Shown: positions 1 to 11,776 of the stretch, piece after piece
How positions within the stretch are numbered: position 1 is the first letter of the stretch
Layout of the letters: each line of letters opens with the position of its first letter
Assembly (NCBI RefSeq): GCF_900964775.1
Contig: NC_041808.1
Coordinates: 4,670,595-4,734,594, forward strand
DNA: 64,000 nucleotides
From: Scleropages formosus
Taxonomy: Eukaryota; Chordata; Actinopteri; Osteoglossiformes; Osteoglossidae
Direction: 5' to 3'
The notes under the pieces: model-generated
What the model saw: only the letters and a program-made list of their open reading frames with translations
The model's database searches: none
What the model was told of the DNA's origin: nothing
Translations under genes and position numbers: made by a program

Positions 1-1940
1 TGGGTTGAGACCAGTTTTTTGGATCCAGCTAAGCATCTTCTGCTATTTTCAACCAAATGAAGGTGCAAAATTGTTAGTTATGTTGGCTCAGCAGTAAAAT
101 AGGAGTCGTGGGACAGTTTGGCATGGAAGGACTGCTCTGTCTGTTCCACCATGAGGGTCTGAGACCTCAAGTGATCTACACCCTTTTTCTGGATCAGGAT
201 CGCTCTCAAATCATTAACAAATGAGATGTAATTACACTGCCCCTTCTGCTTAATGAATCACTGATAAAATATTAATTCATTTTTAATAAGGAAGAGTTTT
301 GAATTCCTGCAAATGCTCAAGGTCCTCCTGGATCATCTTGGACTGTAAGCCTTACGTCGGATTTGCTTTTCCTCATGTTCCTCTAACGAAATTCAGCACC
401 GTCGTATGCTTTTACAGACTAGCTCAACCTGTAGGGATGTCACACACAAACACCCACAACCAGTCGCATCCCTTTCTGCTTGCTGTGCTGACCCAGTTAT
501 ATCCGCTCTTTGAGGTCTTACCAATCGCTAGGCTTCCCTATCACCGTGGCAACCACCACTATTACCGAGGGGGTTAAATGTTATTAAAATTATTATTTTT
601 TTCAACAGCCTCTAGATATGTAAACGCTGAGTATGATTTCCGAGTACTTGTGTTTTCTGCAAGTGAATATTGTGTGGAAACAGCTAGAATTCCTTCCAAC
701 GCCCATAAAGAATGTACCACATTTTTACCACAATCACGTGTGTTCAATGTTCCTACAGGTTTTGACTTTGGCAAGTCATTGCATTCCCCCCCATGACAAC
801 CCTCTCCTTTGTTGTGAACCTGCTGGTTTGACCCCTCCAGGTTCTGTCGGGAGGGAGTAGGTCAAAATAGTGGCTCCTCCAAATCCTTCATCATTCCTGG
901 GGGGCTATAATCTCGATGTCTTTACAAAGATACTACAGTTTTTAGCTCAAGTCCCCACAGTGCTATAGACATCACAGTCAGCAGCAGTGACCTCCCCTGG
1001 TGTGGGTATTGTGTGCTGGGGGGGAACTGCTCAGACCACTGGTGAGAGACAGTAGAAGCCATGCAGAGCTGCTAAGGGACCGCATCCTGGCAAGAGATGC
1101 ATTGCGACATTGGAGGTGAGAAAATAAATCCTCGCAGTTCCCACCGCACCTGCCGCTGACGCACCGTGTCGCCTGGAGCTCCAGGAAGAGCTATAAAACA
1201 TGTTCCAGCATGTGTGTGTATGTGTATGTGTGCACACCAGGAGATAGAGCAGGTCATTCTCTCTGTGCTGAAGGAGGTCACTGGAGGTCGTTGAGCAGCT
1301 CACATTAAATGGTTGTATCTTCTGGCTTCCTTTTAATGTCCAGCAGAAGAATAGGTCTGTCCTCTGATTGTGATCATTAAGTAATAACTGAGAAACAGCG
1401 CCCTCTACCGTTCGCCACTGATCATGACCATTTTCGGAACTGGTTGTTAACTCGAGGGTGCCCTCATGTGGCAATTCTTAGCAATTACACCAACAGGCCG
1501 TTGGAGCCTTATAGTGACCCGAGAGCTCATATCAGTTCATGATGCTGCATCGCCCCCTGCTGGTCACATAGGAAAATGAACACCATCTATTTGAGCTTTG
1601 ACTCATATTGAAATTAGATCATAAACCTTTCAAATTTAGAAGAGAACAAGAAGTCAGAAGGACGTTCTCAAATGGGAGGATGCTTGTATGTACCACAGGG
1701 TGGAGTTAAACATAATTTGAGAGATTTTAACCATAACAAAACAGTAATGAACAGGGGAAAGAAGTTGTTTCTGTGGCAGTAAAACTCCCAGGTGCAAACT
1801 GGACAGCATTGTCGGCTGAGGTCCACTTTGGCAGAGGAATGCAGACAGTGTAGGTCATGTGTTAAAATATCTTTTAAAAAAAAACAACAACACATAATAT
1901 TACTAGTAATAATACCAGAGAATGTATACGTTAAAAAAAT
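1..1940. other. No gene seen; left-edge intergenic DNA
   Basis: I see no exon set, RNA gene or complete mobile element here. Several short open frames occur on both strands, but none has a recognisable domain or coding-like composition. A CTCF-like core lies at 1552-1563 (GCCCCCTGCTGG), a string that is also common in vertebrate repeats. Confidence 0.5.
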
Positions 1941-1942
1941 TC

Positions 1943-2080
1943 AGGCCTTGAACTGAAGGTTGTCGGTTCAAGACCCACATCCTGCTCCTGCTTCCGTGTT
2001 CTTGAACAACATACTGATCCCAGTTCACTCCAGTAAAATACTCTGCTGTATAAATTGGTAAAATGTGACTGGTAGTGACA
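1943..2080 (+). repeat. tRNA-derived SINE with L2-like body, degraded
   Basis: The B-box-like GGTTCAAGACC is followed by the family's typical 'ACTCCAGTAAAAT ... GCTGTATAAATTGGTAAAATGT' layout. The same layout recurs at 18596, 24628, 39727, 55185 and 61704. The promoter head and the 3' tail are worn, so this is an old copy. Confidence 0.6.
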
Positions 2081-2192
2081 ACTACTAATAATAATATTTC
2101 TTTATCCCAAGTAAGATGATTAACAGATGAGAAATGAGCAAACTAGTTTCTGTGGGACCTGAAACCATATATATTATTAAACATATGATGAT

Positions 2193-2423
2193 ACACACAC
2201 ACATTTTCAGAACCGCTTGTCCCCATACAGGGTCACGGGGAACCGGAGCCAACCCGGTAACACAGGGCGTAAGGCCGGAGGGGGAGGGGACACACCTGGG
2301 ACGGGACGCCAGTCCGTCACAAGGCACCCCAAGCGGGACTCAAACCCCAGACCCACTGGAGAGGAGGACTGTGGTCCAACCCACCGCGCCACCGCACCAC
2401 CGCACCACCACACCCCCCCCCCC
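2193..2423 (-). repeat. tRNA-derived SINE with TG-microsatellite tail, nearly full length
   Basis: Read on the minus strand it starts GGTGTGGTGG, has A-box and B-box-like tRNA promoter blocks (GGTGGCGCGGTGGG and GGTTTGAGTCC), a fixed body (CCTGGGACGGGA region) and ends in a (TG)n run. This is the most abundant repeat family of the window, with at least 17 copies. Confidence 0.85.
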
Positions 2424-3126
2424 AAAAAAATAATAATAGTTAGTAGTAATTAAAAATAGCTGATTTCTCTTGATGTTCCTAGAAAATCCTCTGATATTGA
2501 CTGAATATTGACTGAACCCTCTGACACTGACTGAACAAAAGTTACACCGCACACCTGATATGTATTATATACATATATGTGATAGTCACATGTTTGGGCT
2601 CAGAGTCCAGGGCTCCAACAACTTCAGCACAAGCCAAAGCCCAGTCTGGTACCTTTGTAAAGAGTTTAGCCTCATAAAAATTAATAAATGCTGCGGAGCA
2701 GTGGTCAGACATAAGAAACCAGATAAAACTCGACAAAAAATTATAAGCCCTGTTCTGCTGATACAGTTTGCATTGTGTTCTGCAAATGATGTTCCGACAC
2801 CTGCAGCCCGTGCGAACAACATCCTCTGTGCCAACTGTAGGGCACTTTGAGGTCCTGGCGACAAGCATTGCTGTGTTGGCACTTGCTCATGGTTGTGTTT
2901 CTTAGTCACAGAACAATCCCTCAGTTACACCAAAGAAGATACTAGAATGTACTGTTATTTTAGTTTTTGATTTTTTAAGGGTTATCTTGTATTAACATTG
3001 ACAGTCAATAATTGATTTACCTTGAAATTAGGTTTTACTGCCCTCTCCTGGCCGAACACAGTAGTGTCTTTCTGTTGGGAATTTGGACTCTTGCACGTTT
3101 CTGTGTTCATGGCCTATTTAATAAGC

Positions 3127-3271
3127 ACACACACACACACACACACATTTTCAGAACCGCTTGTCCCTTACGGGGTCACGGGGAACCGGAGCCTACCCGG
3201 CAACACAGGGCGTAAGGCCAGAGGGGGAAGGGGACACACCCAGGACGGGACGCCAGTCCGCCGCAAGGCAC
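3127..3271 (-). repeat. SINE (TG-tail family), 5'-truncated, with target-site duplication
   Basis: Only the 3' half of the family is present, ending in (CA)n on the plus strand. It is flanked by the direct repeat CTATTTAATAAGCA on both sides, a 14-bp target-site duplication. This shows LINE-type insertion with 5' truncation. Confidence 0.85.
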
Positions 3272-3781
3272 CCACTATTTAATAAGCATTTCGACATAAT
3301 TCAGGGGGCATAACATGCGTTCCCCTACAAGGCTTAACACCAGAAAAGAGAAACTTTAAAGTGCAGTTGTACTGTTGTTGTTCTGTACAGTTGTTGGAAC
3401 AAACCCCTGATTGGACATACATGTGCGGGTCAGACACTTTCGCCTAACTTCACTCCCGCTATTGAAAATTGGGTATCGATCACAAGGTGTTCCTGACCTG
3501 CCGTTTGATTCCCAGGACCATTTTTTTTTGGAGAAAGGCAAGGTAAAAAGAACACACTCGAAAGAGTCTGAGTTCACACCCTTTCCAGGCCACATGCATC
3601 CACAGCATCACACAGTTTTTATTATCCACAAAAACTGGTCACAGTTCTCAGGTCAGCAGAAGGTCTCGCACCCAGAGTTCCTGAAAGGGTTAATTTACGG
3701 TTCACACAGTGTCTACCTCTTAATGAAAATCCATGCATCTCTTTTTTGTACATAGATATTTTTCTCCATCATATATTTTCA

Positions 3782-3966
3782 GGGGGGTGTGGTGGCACAG
3801 CGGGCTTGGCCGGATCCCACTCTCTGGGGTTCGAGTCCTGCTTGGGTTGCCTTGCGATGGACTGGTGTTCCATCCTGGCTGTGTCCTCTCCCCCTCCAGC
3901 CTTATACCTGTTTTGCCGGTTTAGGCTCCAGTTTGCAGCAACCCCACTCAGGACAAGTACTTTCAG

Positions 3967-4003
<37 letters not shown>
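3782..4003 (+). repeat. SINE (TG-tail family), full length
   Basis: It begins GGGGGGTGTGGTGGCACAG, carries the B box GGTTCGAGTCC and ends in about 17 TG units. It lies about 100 bp upstream of the CRE-like site of the gch2 promoter. Confidence 0.85.
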
Positions 4004-4009
<6 letters not shown>

Positions 4010-4109
4010 GGGGAAGCCTTTTAAATCCCCTCCACTCTCTCCTCCTGATGATCGTATCGATTATAATCGATATGATAACCACTGATATGAAATTATCAGT
4101 GGTGATCAG

Positions 4110-4215
4110 TGACGTCCAGCCCACGGGAGAAACGCCGCACGCTCCTGTGCCCGCACGGTCACGCGGGATGGTGAAGGGTTTGTGACGCGCCAGGCTCTAG
4201 ACTAGTCTATAAAAG
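4110..4215 (+). promoter_or_regulatory. Candidate gch2 core promoter: two CRE-like sites and a TATA box
   Basis: TGACGTCC lies at 4110-4117, TGACGCG at 4183-4189 and TATAAAAG at 4208-4215. The start codon follows 319 bp after the TATA box. Cyclic-AMP response elements and a TATA box are known features of the mammalian GCH1 proximal promoter, so the arrangement fits the family. The transcription start would be expected near 4240; that position is inference. Confidence 0.65.
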
Positions 4216-4264
4216 CGTCCCGCCGCGGGAGGGAGATGAGAACCTCCCGGAGGGCAAAGGACCG

Positions 4265-4500
4265 GCGGAAGACCTTTTGAAAGTCACTTGAAGTCCACCT
4301 GAAGAAGTTTGCAAGATAGTCTTAATACCTGCCAAAGATCACTTGAAAAACATCTGAAAACCTTCTGCGTATGTAAATCCCATATTGAAGACCATCCGAA
4401 GTCTGAAGACCACGCTGAAGAGCATCCGAAAGTGTGCCTGAAGACTTTCTGAACTAGTCCATCTCAAGATCATCCTGAAGACCATCTGAAGACCACCTGC
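4265..4500 (+). other. Degenerate 'CTGAAGACCA' repeats in the gch2 5' leader
   Basis: Short units such as CTGAAGACCATC, CTGAAGAGCATC, CTGAAGACCACC and CTTGAAGTCCACC recur with variable spacing between the expected start site and the ATG. No upstream ORF of note was identified. Confidence 0.55.
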
Positions 4501-4533
4501 GGACCAGGCGATCAGCCCACCCCACCAACACAG

Positions 4534-5445
4534 ATGGAGTACCAGAGGGCGGTGGATCTGATGAGCACCGTGAAGGTCTCCTACGGAGACATCTCCGCGG
4601 AGGTGAAGAAGTCCGCTCTGCAGGACCTCCAGGACCACCAGGAGCAGTCGCGCAAACTCTCTGAGGACGAGTCCAACCTGCCGGCGCTCCAGGCGGCGTA
4701 CCGCACCATCCTGCGCGGGCTCGGCGAGGACACGGAGCGCCAGGGGCTCGCGCGCACGCCTCTGCGCGCCGCGCGCGCCATGCAGTTCCTCACCAAGGGC
4801 TACCACGAGAGCGTGTTCGGTGAGCGCGCCCGTCACACACCTCACACACCCCGCACGGTGGCAGCGCCATCAAGCCCGATCAGTCCAGAGTGACGGGTTC
4901 GGTGGCTCGAGGACTGCACCCGCACCCTTGCGTCATGGGCTCAGAACCACATGTGGGGTCACTCATTTCTGGATTTTTTTTTTTTTTTTAAGCAGAAATC
5001 ATGTTCACAAAGAAGGGCATTGGAAACACTGACTTCCTAAAGTGGTAAAGTTTCTGGGGACGGAGTGTGGACACGTGTGACCATCAGGTCAGTGTGAACA
5101 TGTCCCAGATAAATACACTGAAGTGCGGTGATGCACCAGTTGCTTATGAATATAGAAAATGCAGCTACATCAAGATTAAAGCTTCAAAGGGGAAGAGACT
5201 CCGCAATTTGGAATCTTTTCAGTTTGATTTGTAGAAATGTGTTTTATGCTAGGGGGGTGCAGTGGCGCAGTGGGTTGGACGGGGTCCTGCTCTCCAGTGG
5301 GTCTGGGGTTCGAGTCCTGCTTGGGGTGCCTTGTGATGGACTGGCGTCCCGTCCTGGGTGTGTCCCCTCCCGCTCCAGCCTTACGCTCTGTGTTGCCGGG
5401 TAGGCTCCGGTTCCCCGTGACCCCGTATGGGACAAGTGGTTCTGA

Positions 5446-5496
<51 letters not shown>

Positions 5497-8400
5497 ATGC
5501 TGAAAAAGTGCCAAAAATAAATAATGTTGTAAAAGCATTAAAAAATCCGGGGGGTGAATATCTTCATAGGTGGTGAATATTATTGAAAGGGAACATAATT
5601 TGGAAGTAAAACGAGCTCAGCAGAGGAAGTCTGTCTCCAGAGAAGGACAGAAATCTGCCAGAATCAGGTGCTTTGAGACCCTGGCTGGAAAGCTGGTGGT
5701 GAATTCACCATGTTCTGTGTCTGCTGTGACCTTGTCGTCCTTCCTCTGAGATGTTAGACATTCACTCCTGTCACATCCCGCTGTTCTTGTCATCACCTTT
5801 CAGCAGCGCTCTACCTGTGGCAGTTCAGTAATTAACATGGCCTATGTGTCACCTACGCCATCATCACGGATCTCACAGCGGGTCTCCACTTGCGGTTGTA
5901 GCACCTGTCCCTGGAGTATTGATACCAGCAGAGAGAGACGTGCCTTTCATCATAATTAAACCCAGATGAAAACCACGGCCACGTTTGTACAACACAACCT
6001 TTTACGTAACATCATCACAATGGTGCTCTTTGTTCTGCTGAAAGTCCTCAACATTAAGTTTCATTCCGTCATTACAGACCCTATTTAATCTGACTCGGTA
6101 TGAGTGTGGGGGGTGTGGTGGCGCAGTGGGTTGGACCGGGTCCTGCTCTCTAGTGGGTCTGGGGTTCGAGTCCTGCTTGGGGTGCCTTGTGACAGACTGG
6201 TGTCCCGTCCTGGGTGTGTCCCCTCCCCCTCCAGCCTTGCGCCCTGTGGTGCCGGGTAGGCTCTGGTTCCCCGTGACCCCATATGGGACAAGCGGTTCTG
6301 AAGATGTGTGTGTGTGTGGTATGAGTGTGTATGTTGAGTTTTCTTCTCACAGGTATCTTCATAGTTTTCTTATTTCTCACGTTGAATCAGAGGAAGGTCT
6401 TTCTACAAATGCATCTCTAAAAGTGGGTGTTTAATTCTTATCCTGCCTTCTACAGACACCCTCAATGATGCCATCTTCGACGAAGACCATGATGAGATGG
6501 TGATCGTCAAAGACACTGACATGTTCTCCCTGTGTGAACATCACTTGGTGCCTTTTTATGGCAAGGTAGGACTAATATGATGGACCCAGGGCAAGGCATG
6601 GAAGATAAACACATGGGCATGGTGAGATTTTTATAAATGATGTGGTAACAAAAGGTGTAGGGTACAGTAAGATTTGGAAGGTAGATTGGGTATGGGAAGC
6701 GTAGACTTTGGAGGACAGATGAAGGTATAGAGTAATTCTTAGAAGGCGGATGAGGGGATAGGTTAAGACTTTCATAATGGATGTAGAGGTAGAACAGACA
6801 GCAGTAGGGTTCCATGATAGGTGTAGGGTAGAGTAAGATTTGGAACATAGATTGGGTATGGAAAGTATAGACTTTTGAAGACAGATGAAAGTGTAGGGTA
6901 AGTCTAAGGAAGCAGAAGTAGGAATAGGTTAAGACTTTCATGATGGATATAGAGGTAGAACAGACAGAGGTAGGGTTCCATGATAGGTGTAGGGTAGAGT
7001 ACTTGGAAGGTAGATTGGGTATGGGAAGTATAGACCTTGGAAGAAAGATGAAAGTGTAGGGTAAATCTAAGAAAGCAGAAGTAGGGATAGGTTAAAACTT
7101 TCATGATAGATGTAGAGGTAGAAGATTATCTGTACCATGGACTTGTCATACCTTCTCTAATTACCACCATAGGTTCACATTGGATACCTGCCCAGAAAAA
7201 AGGTGGTTGGTTTGAGCAAACTAGCCAGGTAAGTCCATTTGCAACAATCTACATACACTCACTCAGAGCTCATGTGGTTCACACTGATGTTCTCCTTGAA
7301 CTGATCAGCCTCAACCACTCTCCAACATTTCTGGCAGTCGTGGTTCTGATAGTCCAGCTGGAAAGAACCTTGCATCCAGAGATCTGGGAAAGCACTATAA
7401 GGCTGGTTGTGCTGAAAATACATGGTGTAACACCATGAAAACATGGAAATTTAATATAGTGAGAGTAAAGAGAAATTTTGATAACTGGTCCAAGCTGACT
7501 ACTCTTGTCTTACTTATGCAGTGTGGTGTGCACATGCACCATACTCACCTCAGATACCCTATCCTGGTGCTGTTGATCCCAAAGGCCCTTGAATCGGTAT
7601 CACAAAATGAGCCAAAGAGCAGGGGACAGGGTTTAGGACTCAACACATGTAACAAGATCGCAAGGGTAAATGATTAATTACTGAAATCTGCCAAAGTTCA
7701 CTGGGGAAGCCGTTGTACTTATGGGCTTTAGGATGAATCCGATTACATGTTGGTTTAGGGATTAATGATTGTTTCACAGGCTTTTGGCTCAGAAACATCA
7801 CACCGAAGCTGATGTTCCTGACCGAACACGATACGTAATTTTTTGGCACATTACCAACTTGACGCTGCAGAATTCTGGGTTATTCTAAGAATTTTCTGCT
7901 AAACGAGGGACGTCCCATCCAGTCGGTGCCTGGCGACGGGAGGGGCATAAGTTCACAGAGGGCGTAGGGGCCACGAGGCTGATCGCTTTCAGTGCGAATG
8001 CTTCTTAACTTTTATGTTTCCTATATGCCTTATTCCAGGATTGTTGAGATCTACAGCCGCCGGCTACAAGGTAAATATGGTACATTTGGTGTCTGTACAA
8101 CCTCCTTCATAATTTGCTTTGGATAACTAAGCCATTCAGCATGTGAGGTTTTTAAGAGTACCATCAAGCACCTCTTTCACAGTAATGAGTATCCAAAGAT
8201 TTCTTGTGAAAAATACACCCTAAACATATGTTCATAGGGTTACTTACTGTGGTAAGATGGGTAAATGCAGAGTTAATTTGGTTTTTTTGGCCCCTGGTTA
8301 TGTTGTTACCCGTCAAACTGCCCTGCTGTGCCCCTCTACAGTCCAGGAGAGGTTGTCAAAGCAAATCGCCGTCGCAATCTTTGAAGCTCTACAGCCGGAA

Positions 8401-8737
8401 GGCGTAGCAGTGGTCATCGAGGCCACGTGAGTATGACCTTCATTATTACTTGTGTGCATGTGTGCCTGTATGTGCAAAGCAACAGGTGTCATCACTTTTG
8501 CAATCAAATTAGGAAAGTGTCTCATCTGTGTGTTAATCACATATACGCTTTTACCACGATACCATGTGCTTGTCTGCCAGCTCATCATATGTGTTTGCAT
8601 GCCACAGGCACATGTGTATGGTGATGCGTGGCGTGCAGAAGATTAACAGCCGCACAGTCACCAGTACCATGCTGGGGGTGTTCCGCGAAGACCCCAAGAC
8701 CCGCGAGGAGTTCCTCTCCCTCATCAAGAGCAGCTAG
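4534..8737 (+). CDS. gch2: GTP cyclohydrolase I, gch2-like paralog (232 aa)
   Basis: It catalyses GTP to 7,8-dihydroneopterin triphosphate, the first and rate-limiting step of tetrahydrobiopterin synthesis in the cytosol; in fish it also feeds pteridine pigments. Six coding exons: 4534-4819, 6456-6565, 7173-7228, 8039-8070, 8342-8426 and 8608-8737, all with GT-AG borders and matching phases, summing to 699 nt. The zinc ligands are visible as Cys122, His125 (SLCEHH) and Cys193 (HMCMVMRG), each exactly 19 residues below human C141/H144/C212. The last exon ends [18 protein letters not shown]. The N-terminal ~50 residues are unlike human GCH1. Beside cript and pigf rather than the human GCH1 neighbours, it is best called gch2; true gch1 remains possible. 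The gene is intact. Confidence 0.93.
5251..5490 (+). repeat. SINE (TG-tail family), full length, with target-site duplication
   Basis: It sits in gch2 intron 1. The flanks share TGTTTTATGCT (5240-5250 and 5491-5501). It has a tRNA-like head, B box GGTTCGAGTCC and a long (TG)n tail. The clean target-site duplication suggests a fairly recent insertion. Confidence 0.88.
6109..6317 (+). repeat. SINE (TG-tail family), full length, with target-site duplication
   Basis: This is a second copy in gch2 intron 1, in the same orientation. It is flanked by the 12-bp direct repeat GGTATGAGTGTG (6097-6108 and 6318-6329). Confidence 0.88.
6655..7130 (+). repeat. Minisatellite in gch2 intron 2, about 166-bp unit, nearly 3 copies
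   Basis: Units start near 6655, 6820 and 6986. Each contains the blocks TAGATTGGGTATGG, AGACAGATGAA and ATAGGTTAAGACTTTCAT in the same order. Copies differ by scattered substitutions and small indels. Open frames on the minus strand arise because the purine-rich unit lacks stops in that frame; I do not read them as genes. Confidence 0.85.
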
Positions 8738-9489
8738 AAAGAATCCTACATCACTGATTTTGAGAAATGCAGGCCAGAATTCCATGTCTTCACTGCCACT
8801 GAGCTCACTATTGTTTTAGTCCTGAGGGATAAGGGCTCCCTGTAATGTTGAACATACAGACAACCACATGCATGCAGCTGGGTAGATAACTTGAAGAATG
8901 CCAGAAGTGCTAACTCAACACCTAACTTAACCTTAAATCCGACTGCTTTAACAGAACAGCTGAGCATTAGATGTAGGAATTGCCCTGGAGGCGGAGCTAC
9001 ATAAAATCATATGTAAGACAGTGGAAAATCATGTGCAGAACACAGCTAGTGCCTTGAATATGTTCATACCTGGGAAGGTGCCGCCCCCCCCCCCCCAAAA
9101 TGATCCATCTCCTCCTGCACTGTCTTCTGTGCAGAAACACTTCACACAGAAAGACTCTATGCAAGACATTGTCACTTTGGAGCACACAAAGAGTCTCTCA
9201 AAACTTCATCTATGTTTGTTTATATTTACAGCTGGTTTGTATTCAGAGTGATGATGAAACTACTGTCCTTTTTCTGAGAGATGTACTCAATATACTTATT
9301 TAAATTAATAATTTTCCATTAATCTTATTCTGTTCACCAGACCCCATGTCTTGAATAGATTTTAATGTGTAACTTCCTAAAAATATTTAACCTAAATGTG
9401 TAAATTTATTGAACCTGTATATGTTTGTTTAACCTATAAAAATGAAACATGGTGACTAAAACAACTGAATGTCTTCAAGACTATGGACT

Positions 9490-9495
9490 AATAAA
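9490..9495 (+). terminator. gch2 poly(A) signal
   Basis: AATAAA lies about 750 bp after the gch2 stop codon in AT-rich DNA. The stretch 8738-9515 is the likely 3' UTR. Confidence 0.6.
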
Positions 9496-9515
9496 ACAGC
9501 TTAACTTTTTGAGGT

Positions 9516-10671
9516 TTTGAATGATTTTTTTGCCAGTGAAGTACAAAGAACCTTTAATCTTTGGTTTTAATGTTTGATGAGCTGGACAAAGATCAGATCA
9601 GTACTACAGGTATATGGCAGACAGGTTTCCTTTGTCCAAATAATTTGTACGACAGTTAAATCACACATCTGGTCTGTACAATTTAACCATAGTATATAAA
9701 ATCTGGGGGAAAATGTTTTAGGATTTTTCAAATTCTAAAACAAACAAAAAAAACTGAGAAAAAAAGTTTCATCTAGTGATTGTATTCCCTGCCTGTCACT
9801 TGTTCGAAGAAGATTCATCTCAAAGTTTCAAAAACAAGCAGAACAAATAAACTCAAGGATCAGCAGTTCACGTACATTTAAATAGAAAATATTAACAAAA
9901 CTACAGCAAACTGATAAAAAGTGTACCTGACCTGGTACAGTTACTGACACAGCTGGGACACTATTGTTGGAAGCGCAACCTCAGCTGCTCTAGGAGAAAA
10001 ACAGCAGCGATGGCTGAGTAGAAAACATGGACATGTTCACATCACCATTTGTTTAACACCATAAAATGAATTTAGTTAAGAAGGGGATGAAAATGGTCAG
10101 AATTTATTCACTTGAAAAAAAATCAGAAGTTGTTCTGAACACAGCTTACACATGTTTTCCAGGCTTTATAGTTCACCGTAACAAAGAGTTCAATTACTTT
10201 GTAAAAAAAGACTAAGTCTCCATTTAGTTTCTAAAGGGGATTTATTCAGAATGATCACATTTCCTAACAATTCTGGGGTTTTACAAATGGGGAAATCCTG
10301 TGCACAGAAAATCTACCATACAAACATAATTCAATATAAACAGTAGCCTGTACTGGTCAGTGCAAGCATTCATATTGCATTTATTTACAAGAGAAGGCTT
10401 TGCTACTATATAATTTTTTGCCACCAAAGTAGAACTAGTAAAATAGTGATTTTAATGACAGCACTGGAACGTGCAATAACTTAAAAAATAAAAAATACAC
10501 ATTTCAGGTTATATGGCCCACACATGGTCAAAGACTCCTACTGGTTATCGACAGCCAAGCTGTGTGTGGTTGAGGATGTGCTCCTGAAAACAGACACACA
10601 AGTGAGTTAATCATTCCTGCTCCCACCATCAGCGGTGGAAAAACACAGGGTGTCCAAATTCATAGTGGTCT
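9516..10671 (-). other. Probable cript 3' UTR and intergenic DNA
   Basis: The stretch is AT-rich with several AATAAA hexamers on the minus strand, for example opposite 10380-10385. I see no coding exon on either strand. Confidence 0.45.
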
Positions 10672-11776
10672 TCACACGGAAGTCTGTTTGTAGTTTTTGG
10701 TGTCAAGAACCTTCTTCCCGCACATGGCGCAGATTCCTGTAGAAAGTACAACAGAAACAAGACACGAAATTTAATAAAAACAGTCAAGGAAGCCAGAAAG
10801 GAACAAACTTAAATGAAGTAGGAGGGTGAGATAAACAGCAATTACAGTGTTAAACTCAAGTGGTGGGCATCTCCTCACCTTTTTTGTAAGCACAGCCCTG
10901 GCAGTAGTTGGAACCCGGCTGATGGACCGAACTCTTACAGATGCGACAAATGGCAAACCGGGATTTTCCATAGGGGTCAAATCTGTTATTGCAAAACGAC
11001 AATGTCAGTGAGAAGATTTTCCTACCAGTTTTACATTTAGTTTATGCTTTTCTCCAAAGTAACTTACAATGTTAAACTACCTACAATTATTTACCCACTC
11101 ATACAATTGGGTAATTTTACAGGAGCAATTCAGGATATGTACCAACGCCGGAGGTGGGATTTGAACCTGCGGCTTTTGGGTCCAAAGGCAGCAGTTCTAA
11201 CCCCTATACTACCAGTTTAAGACAGAAAATACCTTTTATTGATCCCAAAAAAACTGCACAATAAACATCCAATTCAATTATTTACATACAAATTGAAATT
11301 TACAGAAAAGATGCGCTTACCTTGCTTTTTTGGACGTTAAAGCTTTATTTTCATTCAGCTTCCGCCCACCACTCTCTAAAAATGGCAAAACCATGATTTT
11401 GAGTTATTCATTGTGTGTGTGTGTGTGTCATTTTCTTTGACTAATTTCCTACTAGTCTAAGACACAGATTTAATTATTACCCGTTGTGTTTCTGGCCCCG
11501 TCTTTCCATGTATCCGGCGTGATCACCCGGCCCAGTTTTTTCTCACCTAGAGAAATAATAGAGAACATATAAAACAATAATATTGCTAATACAAAAATAT
11601 ATAAACGACGTCCTGTTCATAAAAATGAGAATTTTAAAAAAAAATGGCCACCTGGCGTCGAAGAAGCACGACTGTAACCAAGTTAAGGAGAAATAACAAC
11701 CAGCATTGCAACAAATGACCACAAACAATATATCAAGAAGGGAAAATAATATATACATACATTTTTCGCAAACCAT
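10672..11776 (-). CDS. cript: CRIPT, cysteine-rich PDZ-binding protein (101 aa)
   Basis: CRIPT binds PDZ domains of PSD-95 through its C-terminus and is also a component of the minor spliceosome in vertebrates. Five coding exons run right to left: 11761-11776, 11481-11546, 11321-11375, 10879-10982 and 10672-10736. Phases agree and sum to 306 nt, giving 101 aa, the same as human. The protein starts MVCEKCEKKLGRVITPDTW and carries four CxxC pairs (CEKC, CRIC, CQGC, CAMC) that bind zinc. It ends YKQTSV, the PDZ ligand. The first exon codes only five residues plus one base, so a simple ORF scan would miss it. It is head-to-head with pigf as in mammals. No defect seen. Confidence 0.96.
11025..11212 (-). 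repeat. tRNA-derived SINE with L2-like tail, in a cript intron
   Basis: On the minus strand it runs from a worn tRNA-like head (GGTTCAAATCC) through the 'CTGTAAAATTACCCAATTG' region to the AAGTTACTTTGGAGAAAAGC tail. The tail resembles the 3' end of L2-clade LINEs, whose machinery such SINEs borrow. Confidence 0.75.

Noticed and set aside
1031-1474. 147-codon minus-strand frame
   Set aside because: It contains a low-complexity His-Thr stretch from a TG-type repeat and no recognisable domain.
1552-1563. CTCF site at the left edge
   Set aside because: GCCCCCTGCTGG misses one position of the extended core and is common in vertebrate repeats. I kept only the perfect match at 40504.
3782-4003. 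tRNA gene suggested by the A- and B-box-like motifs
   Set aside because: It does not fold into a full cloverleaf and recurs as a SINE with a TG tail.
6507-7104. Three similar minus-strand ORFs (66-144 aa) resembling a repeated protein
   Set aside because: They are the minisatellite of gch2 intron 2 read in an open frame. There is no domain, and the gch2 exons on the plus strand explain the locus.
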